Shown here in pieces: positions 8,561 to 15,430 of a DNA stretch of 32,327 nucleotides. Both the position numbers and the translations under genes were made by a program. The stretch lies in the NCBI GenBank assembly GCA_946549035.1, contig CAMNQH010000036.1, positions 1 to 32,327 on the forward strand. The letters run 5' to 3'. Under the pieces are notes generated by a model. That model searched no databases and was not told the DNA's origin. It worked only from the letters and a program-made list of their open reading frames with translations. This stretch comes from an uncultured Lachnospiraceae bacterium. Its GTDB lineage: Bacteria; Bacillota; Clostridia; Lachnospirales; Lachnospiraceae. Numbering within the stretch: position 1 is the stretch's first letter; each line of letters begins with the position of its first letter.

Positions 8561-9520
8561 ATGATAGATCTGAGTGTAAGCCTTTACAGCTTTTCTATAA
8601 AATTTTTTGACAGAAGTTACGATTTGGAGCAGTGTGTGAAAAAGGCGCATGAATTAGGATTTAAGGGCGTGGAAATCGTAGCGGCTCAGATGATAGAGAA
8701 TTATCCGAATCCTACAGACGAGTGGTGCGAGTGGCTGAAAGGAATTTTGAAAAAATATGATATGCAGCCTTTAAGCTACAGCGCGTATATTGATATGGGG
8801 CAGCACACGGGCAGGGATTTGACTGAGGATGAAATTATACAATGTACCTTAAATGATATTATTTTTGCTCATCGCCTGGGTTTTCCGATTGTGCGGACTC
8901 AACATGCGATTTCTCCGGCTATTCTGGAAAAGATGATACCATATGCAAAAAAATGGGGTGTTTGGATTGGCGTAGAACTTCATGCGCCGCATAACTGTCA
9001 GGTAGGGGTCTGGAAGGAATATTTTAATTTATTTGAGCGTGTGGGCAGCGACTATATCGGTGTGGTGCCGGATATGGGAATTTTCCAGGAGCATCCCCAT
9101 AAGCTGTTTCAAACGGCGGCATTGGAAAGTGGTTTTACATCCAGTCAGGTGGAAGGGAGCATTGCTGATTTTGAATCTGGTATGGGGCAGGCAGCTCTGG
9201 TGGAAAAGTGGAGTGTGAAAAAGAGACGACAGCTTGATGTGATTGAAACTATGTACGAAACGTTCCACGAAGCAGCTTTGGAAGACTTTGATATTATGAT
9301 CCCTCATAGCAGATATATTCATGGGAAATTTTATTACATAAACGAGGAAGAAAAGGATACCTGTATTCCCTATGAAAAGATTATAAAGAAAATAAAAGAG
9401 CTGGGTTTTGAGGGACATATTGCCGCAGAATACGAGGGGCATTTTTCGGATGGAACCGTAGACTGCGTCGAGCAGTTGGGACGGTATTCCAGGATGATGC
9501 ATCGGTTGATTGGAGAATAG
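8561..9520 (+). CDS. Sugar phosphate isomerase/epimerase-like TIM barrel, C-glycoside deglycosidase alpha-like
   Basis: This is a cytoplasmic protein of the xylose-isomerase-like TIM-barrel superfamily (319 aa). Barrel strands are visible at KGVEIVA, GFPIVRTQ, GVWIGVELH, IGVVPDMG and HIAAEYEGH. Candidate metal ligands by analogy with the superfamily are Glu139, Asp171, His254 and Glu290 or Glu292; His141 and His144 are also near the predicted site. Pairing with a DUF6379 gene is the hallmark of C-glycoside deglycosidases, which cleave a sugar-aglycone C-C bond after the sugar has been oxidised at C3. No such oxidoreductase lies in this window. The SD AGGAGGAAG precedes the ATG. An alternative reading is an ordinary keto-sugar isomerase or epimerase that has borrowed the small subunit. 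Confidence 0.75.
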   Translation: MIDLSVSLYSFSIKFFDRSYDLEQCVKKAHELGFKGVEIVAAQMIENYPNPTDEWCEWLKGILKKYDMQPLSYSAYIDMGQHTGRDLTEDEIIQCTLNDIIFAHRLGFPIVRTQHAISPAILEKMIPYAKKWGVWIGVELHAPHNCQVGVWKEYFNLFERVGSDYIGVVPDMGIFQEHPHKLFQTAALESGFTSSQVEGSIADFESGMGQAALVEKWSVKKRRQLDVIETMYETFHEAALEDFDIMIPHSRYIHGKFYYINEEEKDTCIPYEKIIKKIKELGFEGHIAAEYEGHFSDGTVDCVEQLGRYSRMMHRLIGE

Positions 9521-9521
9521 G

Positions 9522-10151
9522 GTGATTGAATTGGGAGAGCTATTTCACTATAATAACTTGTTTTTCCGGGTAACCGGAAGACTCTGGGATCTGTTTGTGC
9601 TAAATCTGTTGTGGGTGTTGTTTTCTCAGCCACTGGTTACAGCGGGCGCTTCTACGCTGGCGCTATATACGGTGGTGAGTCGGATCCAGGCCGGAGAGGA
9701 AGGATATTTATGCAGGGATTTTTGGCAGGCATTTCGGAAAAACTTCAAAAAAGGATTGAAGGCGGAACTGCTGCTTGTTGTAGCTGGAATCATGATCTCA
9801 TGCAGTATCTCGTTTTGGGGACAATGTAGCGGGCTGATTTCAGAAATCTGCATGGTTTTTAGTATAGCATCGGTGTTTCTGTGTTTGTTGACACTATTGT
9901 ATCTGTTTCAGGTTTTGGCGTTTATGGACATGGGCATAGGCGCAAGTATTATGGCGGCTTTTGTGGCAGCGGCACAGAATTTTCCGCGGACTCTGCTGAT
10001 GCTGGCCATGATCGTATCGACAGTGGGGCTGGCAGTTTATTCCAACCTGGCGGCGATGGTATTTTTCTGTATGGGGGTATCCGGGTTGTGCTATATGCTA
10101 GTATTTCTGGGACCGTGGAAGGCCAAGATAGAAGAAAAGCTGAAAATATGA
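9522..10151 (+). CDS. DUF624 (YesL-like) membrane protein
   Basis: This is an integral membrane protein of about 209 aa with four or five hydrophobic segments. It has the family opening LFVLNLLWVLFSQPLVTAGAS followed by ALYTVVSRI and a cytoplasmic basic stretch FRKNFKKGLKAEL. DUF624/YesL proteins are regularly found with YesM/YesN regulators and sugar ABC transporters in Firmicutes, but their role is not known. The start is uncertain: GTG at 9522 has GGAGA 5 bases upstream and is preferred, while a TTG at 9510 would overlap the previous gene by 11 bases. This is the last gene of the operon; an insertion sequence remnant follows, with no clear terminator seen. Confidence 0.82.
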   Translation: MIELGELFHYNNLFFRVTGRLWDLFVLNLLWVLFSQPLVTAGASTLALYTVVSRIQAGEEGYLCRDFWQAFRKNFKKGLKAELLLVVAGIMISCSISFWGQCSGLISEICMVFSIASVFLCLLTLLYLFQVLAFMDMGIGASIMAAFVAAAQNFPRTLLMLAMIVSTVGLAVYSNLAAMVFFCMGVSGLCYMLVFLGPWKAKIEEKLKI

Positions 10152-10190
10152 AAAAAGATACTTGATAACCACCACTTTCTTCTCTTTCTA

Positions 10191-10199
10191 TGTTATAAT
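10191..10199 (+). promoter_or_regulatory. Isolated extended -10 element
   Basis: TGTTATAAT forms a perfect extended -10 box (TG, one base, TATAAT) between the DUF624 gene and the insertion element. A TTGATA at 10162-10167 is 26 bp away, too far for a normal -35. No gene begins downstream before the element, so any transcript would be non-coding or the site may be fortuitous. Confidence 0.2.
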
Positions 10200-10217
10200 T
10201 CTTAAGGAAAATATCAG

Positions 10218-10271
10218 ATTCAGAGCAGAAAAAGAGAACAGCTTTATACAAAAGATAAAACTGCTCTGAAT
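10218..10271. repeat. 11-bp perfect inverted repeat near the element's left edge
   Basis: ATTCAGAGCAG (10218-10228) and CTGCTCTGAAT (10261-10271) are perfectly complementary around a 32-base loop. No T-run follows, so it is a poor terminator. It lies just outside the left end of the insertion element and could be an end of the previous operon's mRNA or part of the element's flank. Confidence 0.4.
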
Positions 10272-10284
10272 GTGATTCTTTCCA

Positions 10285-10299
10285 ATTGTACCAAGTCGC
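10285..10299 (+). repeat. Left 15-bp terminal inverted repeat
   Basis: ATTGTACCAAGTCGC is the exact reverse complement of 12283-12297, and identity ends on both sides after these 15 bases. It holds CAAG, one of the tetranucleotides used as insertion target by IS91-type elements. Confidence 0.7.
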
Positions 10300-10473
10300 G
10301 GAACTTTAGCCGAAACTGTATGGGGAGAGTATTTTCCCCTGGAAGTCTAAAACAGCAAAGTATGTCATTTCGCACGATAGAAACAGGGTGATTTTTAGGC
10401 TGCTATCTGTTTTGGGCACACCTAACAGACCTCCCGGAAGCAGGTCTCAAAAAGCATATGAGAAAACAACGCA

Positions 10474-11286
10474 TCAGGAAGATGGAGCATAACACCTTCC
10501 AAGCTGTTTTATAGCCGGATGTCCGCATTGCGGACACAGACAGATGTCAAAATTCCAGACAGCTTTTAAAAGCTCTGCCATTGTCATCCCGGAGTAACGC
10601 TGCTTAAAACGCCGCCCATTCTGGAGCTTAAATATGACATTCAGATTTTTATGCTTCATCCGGTTGTTCAGGAAACCATAGCAGCGGATCTTATGAAATC
10701 CGGAAGGCAGCACATGCATCAAATAACGGCGGATAAATTCCGTATGTTTCAGTGTGATCTGCCGCTTTGGTTCACCCGTTTTTTTTTGCACGGGTGGAGA
10801 AAGCCACCGCATCTTCCGTAACAGAAAGAATCCTGCTGTTAGATATAGCAGTCCTGTGGGTATAACGCCCAAGATATTCGATGACATTACCGTAGCCGTG
10901 AAAGGTTTCCTTTATGTATGGGCACCAGTCCTTTTTATAGAGATTATTTTTCCATTCTTTCCAGTAATAAGAATTACGCAGCTTTTCAAAGGAAGAAGAA
11001 AAGGTAAGGGAGCCGTTTTCGTAAAGAAAAGAAATGCCATATATTTACCCTTGAACTTATCCCGCAGGATTGCCACAGGAATAAAGAATTTACCAGAGGA
11101 TTTACGGATTTTCTTATCTCCGGTAAGGCCGCCGCCGGAAACAATGCAGTGCATATGAACATGGTAATCCAGTTCTTGATTCCATGTATGCAGAACCTGA
11201 ATGATACCGGGTGCCGCGCCGAGCCACTTCTTATCTGCGGATAATTCCAGAAGCGTTTCAGCGCAGCATCTGTGAAGAAGACCGTG
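10474..11286 (-). pseudogene. IS91 family transposase, N-terminally deleted and frameshifted
   Basis: Reading leftward, the frame shows AETLLELSADKKWLG, then LDYHVHMHCIVSGGGL. The latter contains the HMH metal-binding motif of Y2 rolling-circle (HUH) transposases. FFIPVAILRDKFKGKYMAFL follows. The frame is then lost near 11000 and the rest is split over more than one frame, with a stop at 10912. It resumes in another frame with EPKRQITLKHTEFIRRYLMH, YGFLNNRMKHKNL, and a C-terminal CPQCGHPAIKQL cysteine pair ending at 10474. The N-terminal zinc-binding segment is absent because the gene is fused to the upstream recombinase remnant at about 11281-11292. It is clearly inactive. Confidence 0.82.
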
Positions 11287-12040
11287 AAGCGCCTTAATGG
11301 TAAGCAGGTCAACGCCATCCTCATAAAGATGGGTGCCAAAAGCATGCCGGAAAGAATGACAGGTAAGTCTGTGCTCCTAGCCCAGCCTGTCCTCATGGGC
11401 ATGGATATGCCTGGAAAGAAAAAAGGTGTCAATGGGCCTGTCCTGTCCATTCTGTTTGGGGAAGAGAAATTCCCTGGGCTTTCCGCACTCAAACCAGTAT
11501 CGTGTAAGCAGGTCAATGGCCGCTTTTGAAAGGATGGCATAACGGTCATGTCGGTTCTTGCCATGTGTGATATGGAGCCTGAGATTCTTTCTGTCAACAT
11601 CTTCATAACGTAGAAAGCATACCTCACCAATGCGAAGACCGGAGGAATACATCAAAGCGGTCATGGTCTTCTGCTTTAAATCATGGATGGTGGAAATGAA
11701 AGTCCAGGTATCCTGTTTGGAGGGGACATAGGGAAGGTATTGATCAAATTTGCGGAAAGGAAGCTGAGTGTCATCCCAAGGTGAGTGAAGGACATAGATG
11801 GTAAAAAACGGAGTTGAGAGATGGCACAGTTGATAGTTCTGTCAGAAAGGCCCGAGATTTTTGCAGCCATCTGATATAATCACGCAGTTCGTCTCAGGAA
11901 ACCTCCTCAGGCATCATGTGAAGGATTCCGGAAAGATAATCAAGATAAGCCCGAATGTAAGTGCAATAATTAATAAGGGTATGTTCGGCAAGACCGCGGA
12001 GGGAAATCATATCCCTGAAAGAGTTCAAATATTTGTCCAT
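11287..12040 (-). pseudogene. Tyrosine recombinase/integrase, broken
   Basis: The start is ATG at 12040-12038 with SD AAAGGAGA. The N-terminal SAM-like domain reads MDKYLNSFRDMISLRGLAEH and continues to an in-frame TGA at 11896-11894. After a frameshift near 11815 the catalytic domain appears, with SSGLRIGEVCFLRYEDVD (first catalytic Arg) and THGKNRHDR. An in-frame TAG lies at 11379-11377, then HSFRHAFGTHLYEDGVDLL carries the HxxR box. The sequence breaks off at LTIKAL, before the catalytic tyrosine, and runs straight in the same frame into transposase sequence. So a deletion removed the end of this gene and the start of the next. Confidence 0.82.
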
Positions 12041-12222
12041 GATAAAATCTCCTTTGAAATGTAATAAAATAGTGGTTACATATCAAAAGAGGGGGTGGAC
12101 GGATAAAAAAATAGGATATGTAGTTGTTGAGATAAAAAAACATGATAAACTAAGCATAACAGTTCTTAAAGTTATGAAGTTGTTTGGTGTGGTAACTTAA
12201 CAATACATCATAAATTTAAAAA

Positions 12223-12241
12223 CTGCTATTCTTTATAGCAG
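12223..12241 (-). terminator. Small terminator at the element's right end
   Basis: On the minus strand CTGCTAT and ATAGCAG pair around a 5-base loop and are followed by TTTTTAAA. It would stop transcription entering the element from outside, a known protective feature of insertion sequences. Confidence 0.5.
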
Positions 12242-12282
12242 AATATTGAAATTAAATGTACTTAGAGCTAGCCGTCGCGCTA

Positions 12283-12297
12283 GCGACTTGGTACAAT
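12283..12297 (-). repeat. Right 15-bp terminal inverted repeat
   Basis: GCGACTTGGTACAAT is the exact complement of the left copy at 10285-10299. It overlaps by two bases the GCTAGC...GCTAGC palindrome (12267-12284), a hairpin followed closely by CTTG, as seen at ends of IS91-like elements. Confidence 0.7.
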
Positions 12298-12432
12298 ATA
12301 GAAATACCAAGCACAGGTCTATTTTCCAATAATAGAGAGTTTAAAAGGCAGGTATATATCATGGACACAGCAAACCAGATTATTGATCATGCTTGCTTAC
12401 CGTTAAAGGGATAAAGGAAGGAGAAAATTAGA

Positions 12433-13047
12433 ATGAGAAAAAAAGTAAGAAATATATGTGTAGCATTTATGGCTTTGATAGGCTCTCTGACAATGATCAG
12501 CGGCTGTAGTTCCGGAACAGATTCTTCGATTCCCGAGGAGGATATTTCGGAAGATGTAGAACAAACTTCTGACACTGTAATAGAAAATCAACCTACCCTT
12601 GAATTTTCCGTGCAGGATATAGAAGGAGAGGCCTATACGCAGGATATGTTTGGAGAGTATGATTTAACGTTGGTAAATGTATTTACGACGTGGTGTTCCC
12701 CTTGTGTCAAAGAAATTCCGGACCTGCAGAAGCTGAGAGACGAGGTGGCAGAGCAAGGTGTGAACGTAGTAGGTATTGTTTTAGACAGTGTAGATGTTTC
12801 TGGTAATGTAGACGAGGAAGCAGTAGAAAAAGCAAAAATATTAGCGGAGAAAACAGGCGTAACCTATCCGTTTTTGATACCTGACGAAGGGTATTGGAAT
12901 GGTATCCTGCTGGATGTTGAAGCAGTTCCAAAGACATTTTTTGTAGATAAGAATGGGAATATGGTAGGAGAAAGCTATACAGGCAGCCGTTCCTTGGAAG
13001 AATGGAAAGAAATAGTGGAAACAGAGTTAAAGGAGGTAACACAGTGA
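12433..13047 (+). CDS. TlpA/ResA-like thioredoxin-fold lipoprotein
   Basis: This is an extracytoplasmic membrane-anchored thioredoxin-fold protein (204 aa). The lipoprotein signal ends in MISGC (Cys25). An acidic linker runs to about residue 52 and the redoxin domain follows. The active site is FTTWCSPCVKE with Cys88 and Cys91, and the cis-Pro motif lies in EAVPKTFFVDKNG. Such proteins reduce or exchange disulfides outside the membrane, drawing electrons from a membrane partner. The SD is AGGAAGGAG. The stop overlaps the start of the next small gene by 4 bases, and a polyferredoxin follows, so the three are one unit. The gap 12298-12432 holds only a 17-codon reading frame (12361-12414) that I do not call. 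Confidence 0.9.
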   Translation: MRKKVRNICVAFMALIGSLTMISGCSSGTDSSIPEEDISEDVEQTSDTVIENQPTLEFSVQDIEGEAYTQDMFGEYDLTLVNVFTTWCSPCVKEIPDLQKLRDEVAEQGVNVVGIVLDSVDVSGNVDEEAVEKAKILAEKTGVTYPFLIPDEGYWNGILLDVEAVPKTFFVDKNGNMVGESYTGSRSLEEWKEIVETELKEVTQ

Positions 13048-13193
13048 AAAAATGCTTGCAGCCTCCAATGGCAGGAATCTATGTGGCAATTCTCGGACTT
13101 GTATTGATGGTGTTTGGGAGTTGGCGGGGAGAAATGCCAGTAGTTTTGGAAAAGGCAATTAATATTTGTATGGAGTGTATTGGAATTGGATAG
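13044..13193 (+). CDS. CD1871A family CXXC-motif micro-protein
   Basis: This is a 49-residue protein with one membrane helix (about residues 9-26, AGIYVAILGLVLMVFGSW) and a C-terminal NICMECIGIG, where CMEC is the CXXC motif of the CD1871A family. The start is GTG at 13044, overlapping the TGA of the thioredoxin gene, with AGGAGG at 13031-13036. The family is known from Clostridia beside thioredoxin-like and NapH-like genes, but its function is not established. The cysteine pair at the membrane surface suggests a redox relay between its neighbours; this is inference. Confidence 0.85.
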   Translation: MKKCLQPPMAGIYVAILGLVLMVFGSWRGEMPVVLEKAINICMECIGIG

Positions 13194-14025
13194 AAGAAAA
13201 CATGCAAATGAACGGAAGCGTCATGGAGTGCAAATACTGTGGGCCTTTTTAACCAACAGTTACTTGATGGGATTTGTTCAAGGAAAAATATATAAAGGCA
13301 AATTGAAACATCTTTGTGTTCCTGGATTGAACTGCTATTCCTGTCCGGGAGCGCTGGGGGCATGTCCCATTGGCGCAATGCAGGCGGTTATCGGAAATTG
13401 GAATTTTAAATTTGCGTTTTATGTGGCTGGTTTTCTAATGTTTGTGGGCGCTCTGACGGGGAGAGTTGTTTGCGGATGGCTATGCCCTTTTGGATTGGTT
13501 CAAGATTTATTACATAAAATTCCCTTCCCCAAAAAGATAAGCACATTTCCGGGAGATCGACTGCTCAGAAAGTTAAAATATGTGATTTTACTTGTGTTTG
13601 TGATACTGCTGCCAATGGTTCTGGTGGATGTGCTGGGACAAGGCGCGCCTTACTTTTGCAAGTTGATTTGTCCGGCGGGGACATTGGAGGGAGGAATTCC
13701 TCTGGTTCTGCTGAATAAATCCATGAGGAATGCTTTAGGCTGGCTGTATGCGTGGAAAAATCTATTGCTGATTGTCACAATTATGGCGTCCATGGTAATA
13801 TATCGTCCTTTTTGTAAATATATATGTCCATTAGGTGCGGTTTATTCTGTGTTTAATCCCATTTCCGTCTTTCGCTATAGGATTGACAGGGAAAAATGCG
13901 TAGACTGCGGGGCATGTGCGAGAGCCTGTAAGATGCAGGTGAATCCAGTTGCGAATGGGAATCACCCGGAATGTATCCGGTGTGGTGTATGCAAGAAAGC
14001 TTGTCCGGTAAAAGCGATTCATTAA
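13180..14025 (+). CDS. NapH/MauN-like membrane polyferredoxin (4Fe-4S)
   Basis: This is a membrane iron-sulfur protein of about 281 aa. After a basic start come several helices with cysteine motifs typical of the NapH/CcoG-type family: CYSCPGALGACPIG, VCGWLCPFGLVQ, CKLICPAGT and CKYICPLGAV. The C-terminus has two 4Fe-4S motifs, CVDCGACARAC and CIRCGVCKKACP. It should carry electrons across or along the membrane. The start is a TTG at 13180, overlapping the micro-protein gene, with GGAG at 13172-13175; a TTG at 13186 is also possible. Its overlap with the thioredoxin and CXXC genes suggests it feeds electrons to the external thioredoxin domain, which is inferred and unproven here. Confidence 0.88.
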   Translation: MELDRRKHANERKRHGVQILWAFLTNSYLMGFVQGKIYKGKLKHLCVPGLNCYSCPGALGACPIGAMQAVIGNWNFKFAFYVAGFLMFVGALTGRVVCGWLCPFGLVQDLLHKIPFPKKISTFPGDRLLRKLKYVILLVFVILLPMVLVDVLGQGAPYFCKLICPAGTLEGGIPLVLLNKSMRNALGWLYAWKNLLLIVTIMASMVIYRPFCKYICPLGAVYSVFNPISVFRYRIDREKCVDCGACARACKMQVNPVANGNHPECIRCGVCKKACPVKAIH

Positions 14026-14115
14026 AACGCAATAGAACGGATAACGGGGTATCGTGTTGTTTGTCTCTGTATCAATAGTTATAAGAAATTTTTTTGAAAA
14101 TTTGCAAAAAAGTGC

Positions 14116-14144
14116 TTGCAAAAAAAAAGGAAGTATGATAGTAT
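14116..14144 (+). promoter_or_regulatory. Promoter of the tRNA pair
   Basis: TTGCAA (14116-14121) and TAGTAT (14139-14144) are spaced by exactly 17 bp, 32 bases ahead of the tRNA-Glu. The spacer is a long A-run followed by GGAAGTATGA. Confidence 0.7.
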
Positions 14145-14175
14145 ATAACCGTCGCTGAAATGATGGCGTTGAGTT

Positions 14176-14247
14176 GGCTCCTTGGTCAAGCGGTTAAGAC
14201 ATCGCCCTTTCACGGCGGTAACACGGGTTCGATTCCCGTAGGAGTCA
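14176..14247 (+). tRNA. tRNA-Glu (UUC)
   Basis: This is a 72-base cloverleaf. The acceptor stem GGCTCCT pairs with AGGAGTC (one G-U). The D arm contains GGTCAAGCGGTTAAGAC. The anticodon arm CGCCCTTTCACGGCG has TTC at positions 34-36. The T arm is ACGGGTTCGATTCCCGT and the discriminator base is A. CCA is not encoded. Confidence 0.95.
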
Positions 14248-14277
14248 TTTCTATATGATGGATATAAAGTTTAGTAT

Positions 14278-14348
14278 GGCGACATAGCCAAGTGGTAAGG
14301 CATGGGTCTGCAACACCCTGATCACCAGTTCAAATCTGGTTGTCGCCT
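14278..14348 (+). tRNA. tRNA-Cys (GCA)
   Basis: This is a 71-base cloverleaf. The acceptor stem GGCGACA pairs with TGTCGCC. The anticodon arm GGGTCTGCAACACCC has GCA at 34-36. The T arm is CCAGTTCAAATCTGG, and the discriminator base is U, as usual for cysteine tRNA. CCA is not encoded. It shares a transcript with tRNA-Glu, 30 bases upstream. Confidence 0.95.
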
Positions 14349-14353
14349 TTTAA

Positions 14354-14384
14354 AACCTCGAAACAATCTGTTTCGGGGTTTTAT
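14354..14384 (+). terminator. Terminator of the tRNA unit
   Basis: AACCTCGAAACA and TGTTTCGGGGTT form a 12-bp stem with one G-T pair and a 3-base loop, followed by TTTATT. It starts five bases after tRNA-Cys. Confidence 0.85.
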
Positions 14385-14554
14385 TACGTTAGTGAAAATA
14401 TTATGTATATAGAAGGAAGTTTGTAAAGCTATAGTTCATATTTTTCATAGCAGTTTTTATATAATTTTAATAGATTTTTTGTAATAAAGTCATAATTGCC
14501 ATTTATAATTGAAAAGGACCGTTAAATGAGGTAGAAATTGTACTGGAGAATTTT

Positions 14555-15289
14555 ATGAGGGATAATATTTTAAAAAATTTACGGAACTATGAGGTAGACG
14601 ATCTGGTGATGGTTGGCTTTGAAAAAGATCAGGATGCGGATCTTCCTCTGGTAAATGAAAGCTTGGATATGGACAGACAATTTAAACAAATTATGTTTTT
14701 TTATGAGTCCGGAATCCGCCAGCTTACAGCTAAGTTGGAAATTTTAAATAAGGAGTTTCAATTTTGCAATGACCGGAATCCCATTGAGAATGTCAAGAGC
14801 AGATTGAAATCTCAGGAGAGTATCGTTCGGAAGATGGAAAAGCAGGGCCTGCCTTTGACTTTTAGCCATATGATGGCAAATATCCGCGACATTGCCGGGG
14901 TACGGATTATATGCCCGTTTATTACGGATGTTTATCAGGTGGCGCGACTTTTGATTAGCCAACCGGACGTGGAATTAGAGGATATTAAAGATTACATAAG
15001 GAATCCTAAGAAAAATGGATATCGTAGTCTGCATATGATTGTGTCTGTGGAGGTTCGTTTTTCCGATATGATGCGGAAGGTGTTGGTGGAAATTCAGCTA
15101 AGAACCATTGCGATGAATTTTTGGGCCAGCACAGAGCATCAGCTTCGCTATAAGAAGGAGCGGATCTTTACAGAAGAAATGCATCGACAGCTGAAAGAAT
15201 GTGCAGATATTATGGCGGAGGCAGATGAAAAAATGCAAAAGCTGGCGGAGAATTTAAACGTGTCAGATACGGAAAACTTATATTGGTAA
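14555..15289 (+). CDS. Small alarmone synthetase (GTP pyrophosphokinase family)
   Basis: This is a single-domain (p)ppGpp synthetase of the RelP/RelQ type (244 aa), lacking the hydrolase and C-terminal regulatory domains of long RelA/SpoT proteins. Motifs are HMMANIRDIAGVRI (substrate-binding region), KKNGYRSLH, and VEIQLRTIAMNFWASTEHQL, the synthetase signature. The N-terminal 60 residues are family-typical helices. It would transfer pyrophosphate from ATP to GTP or GDP under stress. Its SD is GGAGA seven bases before ATG. It stands alone, with 14385-14554 upstream showing AT-rich sequence and no convincing promoter. Confidence 0.93.
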   Translation: MRDNILKNLRNYEVDDLVMVGFEKDQDADLPLVNESLDMDRQFKQIMFFYESGIRQLTAKLEILNKEFQFCNDRNPIENVKSRLKSQESIVRKMEKQGLPLTFSHMMANIRDIAGVRIICPFITDVYQVARLLISQPDVELEDIKDYIRNPKKNGYRSLHMIVSVEVRFSDMMRKVLVEIQLRTIAMNFWASTEHQLRYKKERIFTEEMHRQLKECADIMAEADEKMQKLAENLNVSDTENLYW

Positions 15290-15296
15290 AAAGGAC

Positions 15297-15325
15297 TTGC
15301 TTTTTCAGAATAATATTGGTATTCT
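15297..15325 (+). promoter_or_regulatory. Candidate promoter for the aspartate kinase gene
   Basis: TTGCTT (15297-15302) and TATTCT (15320-15325) are spaced by 17 bp, about 105 bases before the kinase start. Both boxes deviate from consensus, so this is tentative. Confidence 0.3.
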
Positions 15326-15430
15326 AAATGGGTGTATGTTTCATGATTACATTTGTATACCACATAAAGACAGTAGGGAGAAACGATTGGGGGAACATAC
15401 ATTTAAGAGGAAAGCAGGAGTGAAACCATT

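Larger units (their letters stand above)
10285..12297 (-). mobile_element. Decayed IS91-family element with tyrosine recombinase gene
   Basis: A 2.0-kb block encodes, on the minus strand, remnants of a tyrosine recombinase followed by an IS91-type (Y2, HUH) transposase, a pairing known in IS91-like elements of gut Clostridia. It is bounded by a perfect 15-bp inverted repeat: ATTGTACCAAGTCGC at 10285-10299 and its complement at 12283-12297. Inside the right end is the palindrome GCTAGC-CGTCGC-GCTAGC (12267-12284). Inside the left end are hairpins at 10322-10339 (GGGGA/TCCCC) and 10427-10447 (AGACCT/AGGTCT). No target duplication was seen, as expected for IS91 transposition. Both genes are broken, so it should not move by itself. 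The exact ends are inferred from the repeats. Confidence 0.8.

Noticed and set aside
10162..10199. TTGATA with TATAAT as a full promoter after the DUF624 gene
   Set aside because: The spacer is 26 bases; only the extended -10 was kept as a weak site.
10200..10473. Hairpin-rich stretch as a possible structured RNA or riboswitch
   Set aside because: Most hairpins lie inside the insertion element's end, and no known riboswitch core or downstream gene fits.
10986..11630. A 214-codon minus-strand frame within the insertion element
   Set aside because: It is a shifted frame of the recombinase and transposase remnants; the meaningful matches lie in the neighbouring frame.
12361..12414. A 17-codon frame before the thioredoxin-like gene, possibly a leader peptide
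   Set aside because: No codon bias of an attenuator and no terminator follow it; the length is expected by chance.
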